DNA from: Sutterella parvirubra YIT 11816 | GTDB taxonomy: Bacteria; Pseudomonadota; Gammaproteobacteria; Burkholderiales; Burkholderiaceae_F | Reading direction: 5' to 3' | NCBI RefSeq assembly: GCF_000250875.1 | Contig: NZ_JH604974.1 | Span: 2,182-20,024, forward strand | DNA: 17,843 bases | In this document: in pieces, positions 1-8,693 of the stretch | Layout: each line of letters begins with the position of its first letter | Position numbering within the stretch: the stretch's first letter is position 1 | Translations under genes and position numbers: made by a program | The notes under the pieces: generated by a model | Database searches by the model: none | The model's input: the letters and a program-made list of their open reading frames with translations, nothing else | What the model was told of the DNA's origin: nothing

Positions 1-23
1 CCGGACCGGCGGAGCCGGTCCGG
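1..23 (-). terminator. Possible terminator after the RND operon
   Basis: A perfect inverted repeat with 10-bp arms (CCGGACCGGC / GCCGGTCCGG) and a 3-nt loop lies at the window edge, 60 bases past the stop of the efflux pump gene. Any T-run on the minus strand would lie outside the window, so the terminator role is inferred from position and stem strength only. A second hairpin with 9-bp arms (GGAGCCGCC at 45-53, GGCGGCTCC at 63-71) stands between it and the gene and has no T-tail on either strand. Confidence 0.45.
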
Positions 24-82
24 GATTCAGTCATGTCTCTTCGGGGAGCCGCCTTTTTCAGGGGCGGCTCCGATGTCGATTA

Positions 83-3000
83 TCAGGCGTTCTTCTTGCG
101 GCCGATGCCGGCGATCAGCACGTAGAAGACCGGGACGAAGGCGATGCAGAGGAAGGTCCCCGTCATCATCCCGCCCAGGACGCCCACGCCGATCGCGTTC
201 TGCGCGCCCGAGCCCGCACCGTGGGCCATGGCGAGCGGAAGCACGCCGAGACCGAACGCGAGCGAGGTCATCAGAATCGGACGCAGGCGCAGACGCACGG
301 CTTCAAGCGCCGCATGCACGGCGTCCGCCCCCTCGGCCATCAGGTCCTTCGCGAATTCCACGATCAGAATCGCGTTCTTCGAGACGAGGCCGACGGTGGT
401 CAGGAGACCCACCTGGAAGTAGACGTCGTTGTTCATGCCGAGCGCGTACGTGAGGCCCAAGGCGCCCACGACGCCGCACGGGACCACGAGGATCACCGCG
501 GCCGGAATCGACCAGGACTCATAGAGCGCCGCCAGGCAGAGGAACACCACGAGGAGCGAAATCCCATAGAGCGGCGCGGCGTTGCTGCCGGCTTCGCGTT
601 CCTGGTAGGAAACGCCGTTCCAGCTGATGCCGTAGCCGTGCGGGAAGACGCGCGCGGCGATCTCTTCGACGGCGGCCATCGCCTCACCCGAGCTCACGCC
701 CGCGGCGGGGGAGCCCTGGATGTTGACGGCGGCAAGACCGTTGAAGCGTTCGAGTCGGGGCGAACCGTACGACCACGAGGTCGTCATGAAGCTCGAGAGC
801 GGGACCATTTCGCCCGTGGCGTTCTTCACGTGCCAGCGTTCGAGGTCCTTGGGCTGCATGCGGCTGTCCATCTGACCCTGCACCCAGACCTGCTTGATGC
901 GGCCGCGGTCCATGAAGTCGTTGACGTACGTGCCGCCCAGCGCGGTCGAGATCGTCGAGTTGACGTTCGCGATCGAGAGACCGAGGGCCGAGAGCTTCTG
1001 ACGGTCGATGTTGAGGTTCATCTGCGCCGTGTCGTCCATGCCGTTGTGGCGGACCATCGTGAGGCGCGGATCCTTGGCGGCTTCGGCGAGGAAGGCGTTC
1101 CTCACCTCCATCAGCTTCGCGTGACCCTGACCGGAGAGGTCCTGGATGAAGAAGTCGAAGCCGTCGGCGACGCCCAGTTCAGGCACGGCCGGAAGCGGGA
1201 AGAGGAAGGTGCTCGCGTTCATGAACTCGGGGCTCATCATGAGCGGGCCCATGACGCGGCGCTGAAGCGCGTCGATCCCGGACGCTTCGTCGGTTCGGAC
1301 GCTCCAGTCCTTGAGCTTCACGAAGCCCAGGGCCATGTTCTGACCGGTACCGGCGAACGAGAACCCGCGGACCGTGAAGATCGAGTCGACGATGTTCTCT
1401 TCGGTCTTCCAGACGTAGTTTTCCACGCGTTGGAGCTCACGGTCGGTGCGCTCCATCGTCGCCCCCTGAGGGAGCTGCATCTGGAGCATCATCGCGCCCT
1501 GGTCTTCCGCCGGCATGAAGGCCGACGGGAGCTTCACGAAGCCGAGGCCCATGAGACCCAGAACCACGACGTAGCAAGCCATCGTGACCCACTTGTGGTT
1601 GATCGTGTGCTCGATGAGGTCGCGCACGGCGTGCGTGAAGGCGTCGAACCCGCGGTTGAACCAGCCGAAGAACCCGGCCTTGCCGTGGTGCTCCTCATGG
1701 TCGACCGGAAGGAGGTACTTGGCGCAGAGCGACGGCGTGAGCGTCAATGCGATCAGCACCGAGAGCGCCATCGCGGAGACGATCGTCACCGAGAACTGAC
1801 GGTAGATCACGCCCGTCGACCCGCCAAAGAAGGCCATCGGGATGAAGACGGCGGAAAGCACCATCGCGATGCCGACCAACGCGCCCTGAATCTGGCCCAT
1901 CGACTTCACGGTCGCGTCGTACGCGTTCGAGCCGTCTTCGCGCATCACGCGCTCGACGTTCTCCACAACGACGATCGCGTCGTCGACCAATAGGCCGATG
2001 GCCAAAACCATGGCGAACATCGTCAGCATGTTGATGGAGAAGCCCGAGGCTTCGAGCATCGCGAAGGTCCCCAAGAGCACCACCGGCACGGTGATGGTCG
2101 GGATGATCGTCGCGCGCCAGTTCTGCAGGAACAGGTACATCACGACGATGACGAGCACGATGGCTTCGAAAAGCGTCTTCACGACTTCGTGGAGCGCGGC
2201 GCGCACGAACGGGGTCGTGTCGAAAGGCGTCACGACTTCGACGCCCTCGGGGAAGTTGGGCTTGAGTTCTTCGAGGCGGGTGAGAACGCTTTCCTGCGTC
2301 TGCAGGGCGTTCGCGCCCGAAGCGAGCTTGATCGCCATGCCCGAGGACGGCATCCCGTTGTAGGTGCCCGTCGCCATGAAGGTCTGCTGGCCGATCTCGA
2401 TCTTCGCGACGTCGCGCAGGTACACGTTCGAACCTTCGGGCGTCACTTTGAGCAGGATCTCGCCGAACTCTTCAGGCGTCTGCAGGAGGCTAGACGACGC
2501 GATCGTCGCCGTGTACTCCTGACGCCCGTCCGTCGGCTGCGCGGCGAGCGCACCCGAGGAGATCTGAACGTTCTGCGATTCGATCGCGGAAACGACGTCC
2601 GCCGTGTCGAGGCTGTACTTGACGAGCTTGTCCGGATCGAGCCAGACGCGCATCGCGTAGGACGCGCCGAACACTTCCGCCTCACCCACGCCGTAGACGC
2701 GGGAGAGCGGTTCCTGGATGTTCGACACCAGGAAGTCGCTCAGGTCGGCGGCGTTCATGCGGCCGTCGGTCGAGATGAAGCCCACGACCATCAGGAAGCT
2801 CGCGGACGTCTTCTGAATCGTGACGCCCAGCTGCTGCACGACCTGCGGCAGCGTCGAGATCGCCGTCTGGATCTTGTTCTGGACCTGCACCTGCGCCATG
2901 TCGGGGTCGGTGCCGGCCTCAAACGTCACCGTGATCGAGACGCGCCCCGAGGAGTCCGACGTCGAGTTCATGTACATGTACCCGTCGAGACCCGTGAGGT

Positions 3001-3205
3001 TCTGTTCGATCACCTGCGTGACGGTGTTTTCGATCGTCTGCGCGGACGCGCCCGGATAGGTCGCCGAGATCGAGACCTGCGGGGGCGCGATCATCGGATA
3101 CTGACTCACCGGGAGATTCAGAATCGAGAGCGTGCCCGCCAGCATGATCACGATCGCGATCACCCAGGCGAAAACCGGACGGTCAATGAAAAAGCGAGAG
3201 AACAT
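83..3205 (-). CDS. RND (HAE1-type) multidrug efflux pump, inner-membrane subunit
   Basis: This 1040-aa protein is a full-length AcrB/MexB-type pump that uses the proton gradient to drive drugs and other amphiphiles out of the periplasm through a tripartite complex. It opens with the family-typical FIDRPVFAWV and first membrane helix, followed by a large periplasmic loop (about residues 35-335). The TM4 motif GLLVDDAIVVVENV carries the paired proton-relay aspartates at 408-409. A second periplasmic loop follows, and the partner lysine motif SKNAILIVEF lies near the C-terminus. It is 26 bases downstream of the adaptor gene on the same strand, so the two form an operon. GGAG lies about 10 bases before the ATG. 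No TolC-like outer-membrane factor is in the window; it may lie further left or be encoded elsewhere. Substrate cannot be read from the sequence. Confidence 0.96.
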   Translation of the reverse strand: MFSRFFIDRPVFAWVIAIVIMLAGTLSILNLPVSQYPMIAPPQVSISATYPGASAQTIENTVTQVIEQNLTGLDGYMYMNSTSDSSGRVSITVTFEAGTDPDMAQVQVQNKIQTAISTLPQVVQQLGVTIQKTSASFLMVVGFISTDGRMNAADLSDFLVSNIQEPLSRVYGVGEAEVFGASYAMRVWLDPDKLVKYSLDTADVVSAIESQNVQISSGALAAQPTDGRQEYTATIASSSLLQTPEEFGEILLKVTPEGSNVYLRDVAKIEIGQQTFMATGTYNGMPSSGMAIKLASGANALQTQESVLTRLEELKPNFPEGVEVVTPFDTTPFVRAALHEVVKTLFEAIVLVIVVMYLFLQNWRATIIPTITVPVVLLGTFAMLEASGFSINMLTMFAMVLAIGLLVDDAIVVVENVERVMREDGSNAYDATVKSMGQIQGALVGIAMVLSAVFIPMAFFGGSTGVIYRQFSVTIVSAMALSVLIALTLTPSLCAKYLLPVDHEEHHGKAGFFGWFNRGFDAFTHAVRDLIEHTINHKWVTMACYVVVLGLMGLGFVKLPSAFMPAEDQGAMMLQMQLPQGATMERTDRELQRVENYVWKTEENIVDSIFTVRGFSFAGTGQNMALGFVKLKDWSVRTDEASGIDALQRRVMGPLMMSPEFMNASTFLFPLPAVPELGVADGFDFFIQDLSGQGHAKLMEVRNAFLAEAAKDPRLTMVRHNGMDDTAQMNLNIDRQKLSALGLSIANVNSTISTALGGTYVNDFMDRGRIKQVWVQGQMDSRMQPKDLERWHVKNATGEMVPLSSFMTTSWSYGSPRLERFNGLAAVNIQGSPAAGVSSGEAMAAVEEIAARVFPHGYGISWNGVSYQEREAGSNAAPLYGISLLVVFLCLAALYESWSIPAAVILVVPCGVVGALGLTYALGMNNDVYFQVGLLTTVGLVSKNAILIVEFAKDLMAEGADAVHAALEAVRLRLRPILMTSLAFGLGVLPLAMAHGAGSGAQNAIGVGVLGGMMTGTFLCIAFVPVFYVLIAGIGRKKNA

Positions 3206-3231
3206 AAGTTTCTAACTCCGTCGCGGTCCGG

Positions 3232-4425
3232 TCAGAAAAGCGGATTGGCTGCGGGAAGGTCGGATTCCTGAACTTCCACGGGTTCGACGGTCGCGCCGGG
3301 AGCCGTGCGTTGGAAGCCTTCGAAGATCACGCGCTCGCCGCTCTTCAGACCCGAGTCGACGAGCCACTTCGTGCCTTCCGTACGCGTGACGGTGACGTTG
3401 CGGCGTTCGACCTTGTTCTCGGGCGTGACGACGTAGACGTAGGCGTTGCCGCGCTCGTCGCGCATCACGCACTGCATGTGGAGCACCACCGCATCCGGGC
3501 GGATCCCTTCGGCCAACGTCGCGCGGACATACATGCCGGGGAGAAGGTCGCGTTCGGGGTTCGGAAACACCGCACGGAGCTTCACCATGCCGGTGCTCTC
3601 TTCGACCTGCGCGTCCGTGAAGGTGAGCTTCCCGGCGTGCTGGTAGACGGAACCGTCCGCCATCTTCAGCGTGACGGGGGCGTTCCCTTCCTTGTCGGTC
3701 TTCAGAACGCCCGAGGCGATGTCGCGCTTGATGCGCATGAGGTCTTCGGCGGTCTGCGTCACGTCGACGTAGATCGGGTCCAACTGCTGCACGGTGGTGA
3801 GCTGCTGGGTCTGGTAGCCCGAGAGCAGCGCGCCTTCGGTGAATTCCGAACGCGAAACGCGCCCGCTGATGGGCGAGCGCACCTTCGTGTAGTCGAGATT
3901 GATCTTGGCGGTCGTCACGGCCGCGCGGGCGGAGAGCACGGCGGCCTGGGCGGTCTTCAGCGCGGCCTGCGCGGAGTCGTCCGACTGCTTCGAGACGGCG
4001 TTGACCTTCACCAATTCGGCCGAGCGCTTCGCGTCGGCCTTGGCGCGCACGAGGTCCGCTTCGGCCTGCGCGAGCGTCGCCTGGGCGCTCTGCAGATTCG
4101 CCTCATAGGTGGCGGGGTCGATCTGGTAGAGGGCCTGACCAGCCTTCACTTCCGAACCCTCTTCGAAGAGGCGCTTCTGGAGAATGCCGTTCACCTGGGG
4201 GCGGACTTCGGCGACGTGATAGGCGCTCGTACGGCCGTTGAGCTCCGTGCTCAACGCAAAATCCTGACCGGCAAGAGTCATGACCTTGACCTGGGCGGGG
4301 GGCATCTGACGCGCAGCGCCGGCGCCTTGAGCCGCGTCCTCCTTGCAGCCCGAAAGCATCGTGGTCGCGCCGAGAGCGCACGCGACTGCGGCGACCATCA
4401 TTTTGCGCGGTAACAGCATGATCAT
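3232..4425 (-). CDS. RND efflux periplasmic adaptor lipoprotein (membrane fusion protein)
   Basis: This 397-aa protein is the AcrA/MexA-type adaptor that links the inner-membrane pump to an outer-membrane channel. The N-terminus has a basic start, a hydrophobic stretch and a lipobox LSGC with Cys27 as the predicted lipidated residue, so it should be anchored in the inner membrane facing the periplasm. A biotinyl-lipoyl-like half (VRPQVNGILQKRLFEEGSEV), an alanine-rich alpha-hairpin (about 105-165), a second lipoyl half (VRSPISGRVSRSEF) and beta-barrel and membrane-proximal regions follow in the usual order. I chose the first ATG because AAAGG sits 6 bases upstream; a second ATG lies two codons later. 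It is the first gene of the operon with the pump. The operator-like palindrome upstream may control it, but no regulator gene is adjacent. Confidence 0.95.
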   Translation of the reverse strand: MIMLLPRKMMVAAVACALGATTMLSGCKEDAAQGAGAARQMPPAQVKVMTLAGQDFALSTELNGRTSAYHVAEVRPQVNGILQKRLFEEGSEVKAGQALYQIDPATYEANLQSAQATLAQAEADLVRAKADAKRSAELVKVNAVSKQSDDSAQAALKTAQAAVLSARAAVTTAKINLDYTKVRSPISGRVSRSEFTEGALLSGYQTQQLTTVQQLDPIYVDVTQTAEDLMRIKRDIASGVLKTDKEGNAPVTLKMADGSVYQHAGKLTFTDAQVEESTGMVKLRAVFPNPERDLLPGMYVRATLAEGIRPDAVVLHMQCVMRDERGNAYVYVVTPENKVERRNVTVTRTEGTKWLVDSGLKSGERVIFEGFQRTAPGATVEPVEVQESDLPAANPLF

Positions 4426-4482
4426 TTACTACCTTTGATTGTTGTCTTCTTGAGCATGATCCGAGAATGGGCATGCCATTCT

Positions 4483-4494
4483 GAACAGGTGTTC
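4483..4494. promoter_or_regulatory. Palindromic operator-like site upstream of efflux operon
   Basis: GAACAGGTGTTC has perfect 5-bp arms around a GG centre. It sits next to the likely -10 of the efflux operon, where a dimeric repressor such as a TetR- or MarR-family regulator would block transcription. The regulator itself is not in the window. The arms are short, so chance cannot be excluded. Confidence 0.35.
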
Positions 4495-4582
4495 ATTATG
4501 CCAAAAGACTTCTTGCAAAGTACTCGGGCAAACACCTTATTTCGGCGTAGAGGTGCGATAGAATGCGCCGGAAAAGGCTCTT

Positions 4583-4608
4583 GGGCAACATCTGGACACA
4601 TGTTGCCC
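4583..4608. repeat. 9-bp inverted repeat in the marC-like leader
   Basis: GGGCAACAT and ATGTTGCCC are perfect arms separated by 8 bases. The repeat lies 44 bases before the MarC start and downstream of the candidate TAGAAT, so it would be in the 5' leader. No T-run follows on either strand, which argues against a terminator. It could be a protein-binding site or a leader hairpin. Confidence 0.4.
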
Positions 4609-4651
4609 GACTTCCGAACCCAATCCACCGGACCCTTTCACGGCGGCCACC

Positions 4652-5299
4652 ATGCTTGAGGCCATCCAATTCCAGTATTTCTTGGGCGCGCTCGTCTCGC
4701 TCCTCGTCATCACGAATCCCCCTTCGAAGATTCCGCTCTTCGTGAGCCTCACCCAGGGGATGAGTCCCGAGCGGCAGCGCCAGCAGGCCAACATGGCCGG
4801 GGTCTACGCCGCGGCGATCATGTTGGTGAGCCTCATCGGAGGGAACGTCCTCCTCGCCTTCTTCGGGATCTCCTACGGCGCGATGCGCATCGCGGGCGGC
4901 CTCGTCGTCGCGGTGATCGGCTACCAGATGCTCTTCGGCGGGAACTCCCCCAACAAGGCGCCGATCGTGCGCCGCGACAAGGACGACTACGCCTTCTTCC
5001 CCATCGCGATGCCTGGCATCGCCGGCCCCGGGACGATCGCCGTCGTGATCGGCTTCTCGACCGAAATCGCCGAACTCACCGACTACGTCGCCATGGCGGT
5101 GGCCTTTGCGTGGACCGCGCTCGCCATCTGCGCGACGGCCGGCGTCTCCTGGTTCGTCATGCGCTACTCCGACGTGATCACGAAGCGCCTCGGGCCTTCG
5201 GGCACGCTGGTGCTGGGCAAGCTCATGGGCTTTCTCCTCATCTGCATCGGCGTGCAGTTCGTGGGTTCGGGCATCCGAACCTTCATGGCGGGGAGCTGA
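4652..5299 (+). CDS. MarC-family integral membrane protein
   Basis: This 215-aa protein matches the MarC/UPF0056 family in length and sequence: an N-terminal helix with the conserved ITNPPSKIPLF, about six membrane helices, and the family motif PIAMPGIAGPGTI in the middle. It acts in the inner membrane; a transport role is suspected for the family but not established, and the original link to multiple antibiotic resistance in E. coli was not upheld. The start is the only good ATG before the first helix, though the Shine-Dalgarno is weak. It is transcribed alone, divergent from the efflux operon, and ends at a strong terminator. Confidence 0.92.
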   Translation: MLEAIQFQYFLGALVSLLVITNPPSKIPLFVSLTQGMSPERQRQQANMAGVYAAAIMLVSLIGGNVLLAFFGISYGAMRIAGGLVVAVIGYQMLFGGNSPNKAPIVRRDKDDYAFFPIAMPGIAGPGTIAVVIGFSTEIAELTDYVAMAVAFAWTALAICATAGVSWFVMRYSDVITKRLGPSGTLVLGKLMGFLLICIGVQFVGSGIRTFMAGS

Positions 5300-5318
5300 T
5301 TTTTCCGGCCCCACATTG

Positions 5319-5350
5319 AAAAAGCCTCCGCGGCGGCGCGGAGGCTTTTT
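5319..5350. terminator. Bidirectional rho-independent terminator
   Basis: Perfect 14-bp arms (AAAAAGCCTCCGCG / CGCGGAGGCTTTTT) enclose a GCGG loop. A T-run follows the stem on both strands. It lies between the convergent ends of the MarC gene (stop at 5299) and glmS (stop at 5374) and serves both. Confidence 0.93.
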
Positions 5351-5373
5351 CCGTTTCGGGGGTCCGAATCGGC

Positions 5374-7203
5374 TTATTCGACGGTGACGCTCTTCGCGAG
5401 GTTGCGGGGCTTGTCGACGTCGGTGCCGCGCACGAGCGCGGTGTGGTACGCGAGAAGCTGGAGCCGCACGACGTGGAGCACGGGCGAGAGGTCCCCGTAG
5501 TTTTCGGGGAGGCGGATGACGTGCATGCCGTCCGCGGACTCGATCGCGCTGTCGCCGTCCGCGAAGACGTAGAGCTCACCCCCGCGGGCGCGCACTTCGG
5601 CCATGTTCGACTTGAGCTTTTCGAGAAGCTTGTCGTTCGGGGCCACCGTGACGACCGGCATTTCGCGGTCGACGAGCGCCAGGGGACCGTGCTTGAGTTC
5701 CCCGGCCGGATAGGCTTCGGCGTGGATGTAGCTGATTTCCTTCAACTTCAGAGCGCCCTCGAGCGCGATCGGGTAGTGAAGCCCGCGCCCGAGGAAGAGC
5801 GCGTGCTGCTTGGGCGCAAAGCGCTCGGCCCAGTCGATCACCTGGGGTTCCAGCGCCAACACCGCACCCAACGCCGTCGGGATGTGGCGAAGCCGCCGGA
5901 TCGCGTCCTCTTCGGCTTCCGCCGTCACGCGGCCGCGCATCTTGCCCAAGGTCATCGCGAGGAGATAGAGCGAGACCAGCTGCGTCGTGAAGGCCTTGGT
6001 CGACGCGACGCCGATCTCCACGCCCGCACGCGTGATGTAGGCCAAGCGGCTCTCACGCACCATCGCCGAGGTGGCGACGTTGCAGACCGTGAGGGTCTTC
6101 GTCATGCCGAGATCGTCGCGCGCGTGGCGAAGGGCCGAGAGCGTGTCGGCGGTTTCGCCCGACTGCGAGATCGTGACGACCAGCGTGTCGGGGTCCGCGA
6201 CGCTCGTGCGGTAGCGGTATTCGCTCGCGATTTCGACGTCGCAGGGAAGCCCCGCGATCGCTTCGATCCAGTATTTGGCGGTGAGCGCGGCGTAGTAGGA
6301 CGTGCCGCAGGCGATGAAGAGCAGGCGCTTCACGTCCTTGAAGACCGCTTCGGCGTCCGCGCCGAAGAGCGCGGGCGTGAAGGCGGCGACGCCTTCCAGC
6401 GTGTCCGCGATCGCGCGGGGCTGCTCGAAGATCTCCTTCTGCATGTAGTGGCGGTAGAGCCCCAGGTCCGCCGCGCCCGAGTAGGCGTGGACGATCCGTT
6501 CGGGGCGCTCGGCCGGGATGAAGTCGTCGCCAACGCGCCCCCAGACGCGGCAGCCTTCGGGACGGATTTCGGCGACGTCGCCTTCGGCGAGGAAGACGAT
6601 GCGGTCGGTGACGCCCGCCAAGGCCATCGCGTCCGAGGCGCCGTAGGTGGCGTCCTCCGCCAGGCCCACGACGAGGGGCGAGCCCGCACGGGCGAGCACC
6701 ACGACGTCGGGTTCGGCCTTGCTGATGACGGCGAGCCCGTAGCTCCCGCGCATGAGCACCGCCGCGCGCTTCACGGCGTCGACGAGGCACCCCTCGTAGA
6801 GGCTGTGGATGAGGTGGGCGATCACCTCGGTGTCGGTCTGGCTCGTGAAGACGTAGCCCTTTTCCAGAAGGGGCTTGCGGAGCTCTTCGTAGTTTTCGAT
6901 GATCCCGTTGTGGACGATCCCGATTTCGCCGCAGGAGAAGTGCGGGTGGGCGTTGGCGACCTCCGGCGCGCCGTGCGTCGCCCAGCGCGTGTGGGCGATG
7001 CCGGTCGGCGCCGCGAGGTGCTCGTGCGCGACCTGTTCGGTCAATTCCGCGACGCGCGCGACACTTCGCGCGCGGCGCAGCCCCGCCTCGTCGACGACGG
7101 CGACGCCGCAGGAGTCGTACCCGCGGTATTCGAGTCGGCGAAGTCCTTCGAGCAGGACGGGAACGATGTTCTTACGGGCCGCGGCCGCGACGATTCCGCA
7201 CAT
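5374..7203 (-). CDS. glmS: Glutamine-fructose-6-phosphate aminotransferase (isomerizing)
   Basis: GlmS makes glucosamine-6-phosphate from fructose-6-phosphate and glutamine, the first step towards UDP-GlcNAc for peptidoglycan and LPS. The 609-aa product begins MCGIV, where Cys2 becomes the N-terminal nucleophile after Met removal, so this start is required; the longer open frame upstream would bury the catalytic Cys. A class II glutaminase domain (about 1-220, with TRWATHG) is followed by two SIS sugar-isomerase domains (SQSGETADT in the first) and the conserved C-terminal tail ending KSVTVE. AAGGAAG precedes the ATG. It lies 31 bases after glmU on the same strand, giving the glmUS order known from E. 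coli. I see no ribozyme or obvious sRNA-binding leader. Confidence 0.97.
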   Translation of the reverse strand: MCGIVAAAARKNIVPVLLEGLRRLEYRGYDSCGVAVVDEAGLRRARSVARVAELTEQVAHEHLAAPTGIAHTRWATHGAPEVANAHPHFSCGEIGIVHNGIIENYEELRKPLLEKGYVFTSQTDTEVIAHLIHSLYEGCLVDAVKRAAVLMRGSYGLAVISKAEPDVVVLARAGSPLVVGLAEDATYGASDAMALAGVTDRIVFLAEGDVAEIRPEGCRVWGRVGDDFIPAERPERIVHAYSGAADLGLYRHYMQKEIFEQPRAIADTLEGVAAFTPALFGADAEAVFKDVKRLLFIACGTSYYAALTAKYWIEAIAGLPCDVEIASEYRYRTSVADPDTLVVTISQSGETADTLSALRHARDDLGMTKTLTVCNVATSAMVRESRLAYITRAGVEIGVASTKAFTTQLVSLYLLAMTLGKMRGRVTAEAEEDAIRRLRHIPTALGAVLALEPQVIDWAERFAPKQHALFLGRGLHYPIALEGALKLKEISYIHAEAYPAGELKHGPLALVDREMPVVTVAPNDKLLEKLKSNMAEVRARGGELYVFADGDSAIESADGMHVIRLPENYGDLSPVLHVVRLQLLAYHTALVRGTDVDKPRNLAKSVTVE

Positions 7204-7234
7204 GTTGGGTCTTCCTTTTGTCGTGAATTCTGGT

Positions 7235-8599
7235 TCAGGCCTTCTTGACGGGGCGCTTCCAGCCCTCAATCGTGACCTGACGGGCGCGCGAGAGGGTGAG
7301 CTTGCCTTCGGGGGCTTCGCGCGTCAGCGTCGTGCCCGCACCGATGGTCGCGCCCGCGCCCACCTTGACGGGGGCGATCAGCTGCGTGTCCGACCCGATG
7401 AAGGCGTCGTCGCCGATCACGGTGCGGAACTTGTTCACGCCGTCGTAGTTGCAGGTGATGCAGCCCGCGCCGATGTTGACGCGCGCGCCCACGTCGGCGT
7501 CGCCCACGTAGGCGAGATGATTGATCTTGGTGCCTTCGCCGACGACGGACTTCTTCACTTCGACGAAGTTGCCGATGTGGTTCCCGCCCGCGAGCTCCGC
7601 ACCCGGGCGCAGACGGCTGTAGGGGCCGATGCGGCCCGCGGCGCCCACGCGGGCGCCTTCTAGGTGGCAGAAGGGCAGAATCACCGTGTCTTCGCCCACC
7701 TCGACGTTCTTCAGCACGCAGTTGGCGCCGATCTTGACGCCGTCGGCCAAAACGACGTTCCCTTCAAAGACGCAGCCGACGTCGATCTCGACGTCGCGCC
7801 CGCAGGTGAGCGTCCCGCGAATGTCGATGCGGTCGGGGTCCAGAAGCGTCACGCCCGCGTCCATGAGGCGGTCCGCCTGCACGCGCTGCCAGACGCGCTC
7901 CAGGCGCGCCAGCTGCGGCTTCGAATTGACGCCTTCCACCTCCCAAACGTGGTCGGGCTGCACGGCGGCGATCGAGACGCCTTCGTGGGCCGCCAAGGCG
8001 AGGACGTCGGTGAGGTAGTACTCGCCCTGGGCGTTGGTGTTGGTCAAGGACGAGAGCCAGCCTTCGAGCCTCGCCGTCGGAAGGAGCATGATCCCGGTGT
8101 TCACTTCGCGGATGCGGCGCTCGTCGTCCGTCGCGTCCTTCTCTTCGACGATCGCGTAGGGACGGCCTTCGGCGCGCTTGATGCGGCCGTACCCGGTGGG
8201 GTTCTCCAACTCCACCGTGAGGAGCACCATCTCGTTCGTTTCGGCCGCTTCGGTCATGCGGCGGATGGTTTCGGACGAAAGAAGCGGCACGTCGCCCAGG
8301 CAGACCAGGGTCGCCGGATCGTTCTTGTCGAGCGACGGCACCGCCTGCATGAGCGCGTGCCCCGTGCCCAACTGAGGCGACTGGAGCGCGAAGCGCACGT
8401 CGGTGCGGTCCGCATAGCGGGCTTCGACCGCTTCGGCGCCGTGGCCGACGACGATGATCCTTGGCGAACCCGCCGCAAAAGGAGCCGTCGCGTCGAGCAC
8501 GTGGTCCAGCATGGGACGGCCGGCGATCGGCTGAAGAACCTTGGGCAGGCGTGAACGCATGCGCTTGCCCATGCCTGCGGCGAGAATGACGATGTTCAT
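7235..8599 (-). CDS. glmU: Bifunctional GlcN-1-P acetyltransferase / GlcNAc-1-P uridyltransferase
   Basis: GlmU acetylates glucosamine-1-phosphate and then couples it to UTP, giving UDP-GlcNAc in the cytoplasm. The 454-aa length is normal. The N-terminal nucleotidyltransferase domain opens with [15 protein letters not shown] (residues 6-20), the UTP-binding signature. From about residue 250 the protein is a left-handed beta-helix of hexapeptide repeats typical of acetyltransferases, with the candidate catalytic His at about 361 in INHLAYVG and CNYDGVNK behind it. It heads the operon with glmS, together supplying cell-envelope amino sugars. The Shine-Dalgarno is weak, but the ATG is fixed by the first beta strand. 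Confidence 0.97.
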   Translation of the reverse strand: MNIVILAAGMGKRMRSRLPKVLQPIAGRPMLDHVLDATAPFAAGSPRIIVVGHGAEAVEARYADRTDVRFALQSPQLGTGHALMQAVPSLDKNDPATLVCLGDVPLLSSETIRRMTEAAETNEMVLLTVELENPTGYGRIKRAEGRPYAIVEEKDATDDERRIREVNTGIMLLPTARLEGWLSSLTNTNAQGEYYLTDVLALAAHEGVSIAAVQPDHVWEVEGVNSKPQLARLERVWQRVQADRLMDAGVTLLDPDRIDIRGTLTCGRDVEIDVGCVFEGNVVLADGVKIGANCVLKNVEVGEDTVILPFCHLEGARVGAAGRIGPYSRLRPGAELAGGNHIGNFVEVKKSVVGEGTKINHLAYVGDADVGARVNIGAGCITCNYDGVNKFRTVIGDDAFIGSDTQLIAPVKVGAGATIGAGTTLTREAPEGKLTLSRARQVTIEGWKRPVKKA

Positions 8600-8641
8600 G
8601 GTGTACCGGCTCAGAATCGAGTTCGGAGGATTTTAAATAGA

Positions 8642-8669
8642 GGCGGGCCGCCCCTGCGAGCGGCCCGCC
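8642..8669 (-). terminator. GC-rich hairpin between symporter gene and glmU
   Basis: GGCGGGCCGC and GCGGCCCGCC are perfect 10-bp arms around an 8-nt loop, placed just past the symporter stop codon. On the minus strand only a short, broken T-rich tail (TCTATTT) follows, so termination is likely but may be leaky, with some read-through into glmU. Confidence 0.6.
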
Positions 8670-8693
8670 TGCGAGCGTCGGTGTCGAATTTTA

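Larger units (their letters stand above)
4426..4651. promoter_or_regulatory. Divergent promoter region between efflux operon and marC-like gene
   Basis: This 226-base gap separates two divergent genes and must hold both promoters. Reading leftward, CATAAT (4500-4495) is a plausible -10 for the efflux operon and directly abuts the palindrome at 4483-4494. Reading rightward, TAGAAT at 4559-4564 matches five of six -10 bases for the MarC gene. I see no convincing -35 for either. The local base composition is AT-richer than the flanking genes. The assignments are inference. Confidence 0.4.

Noticed and set aside
221..1993. 590-codon rightward frame opposite the RND pump
   Set aside because: It is Arg/His/Glu-rich shadow translation of a well-supported gene, caused by high GC at third positions.
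5443..7248. 601-codon rightward frame opposite glmS
   Set aside because: It is a shadow of glmS, with low-information composition and no family resemblance.
7204..7269. Upstream extension of glmS by 22 codons
   Set aside because: The catalytic Cys must be residue 2 of MCGIV, and a ribosome site lies just before that ATG.
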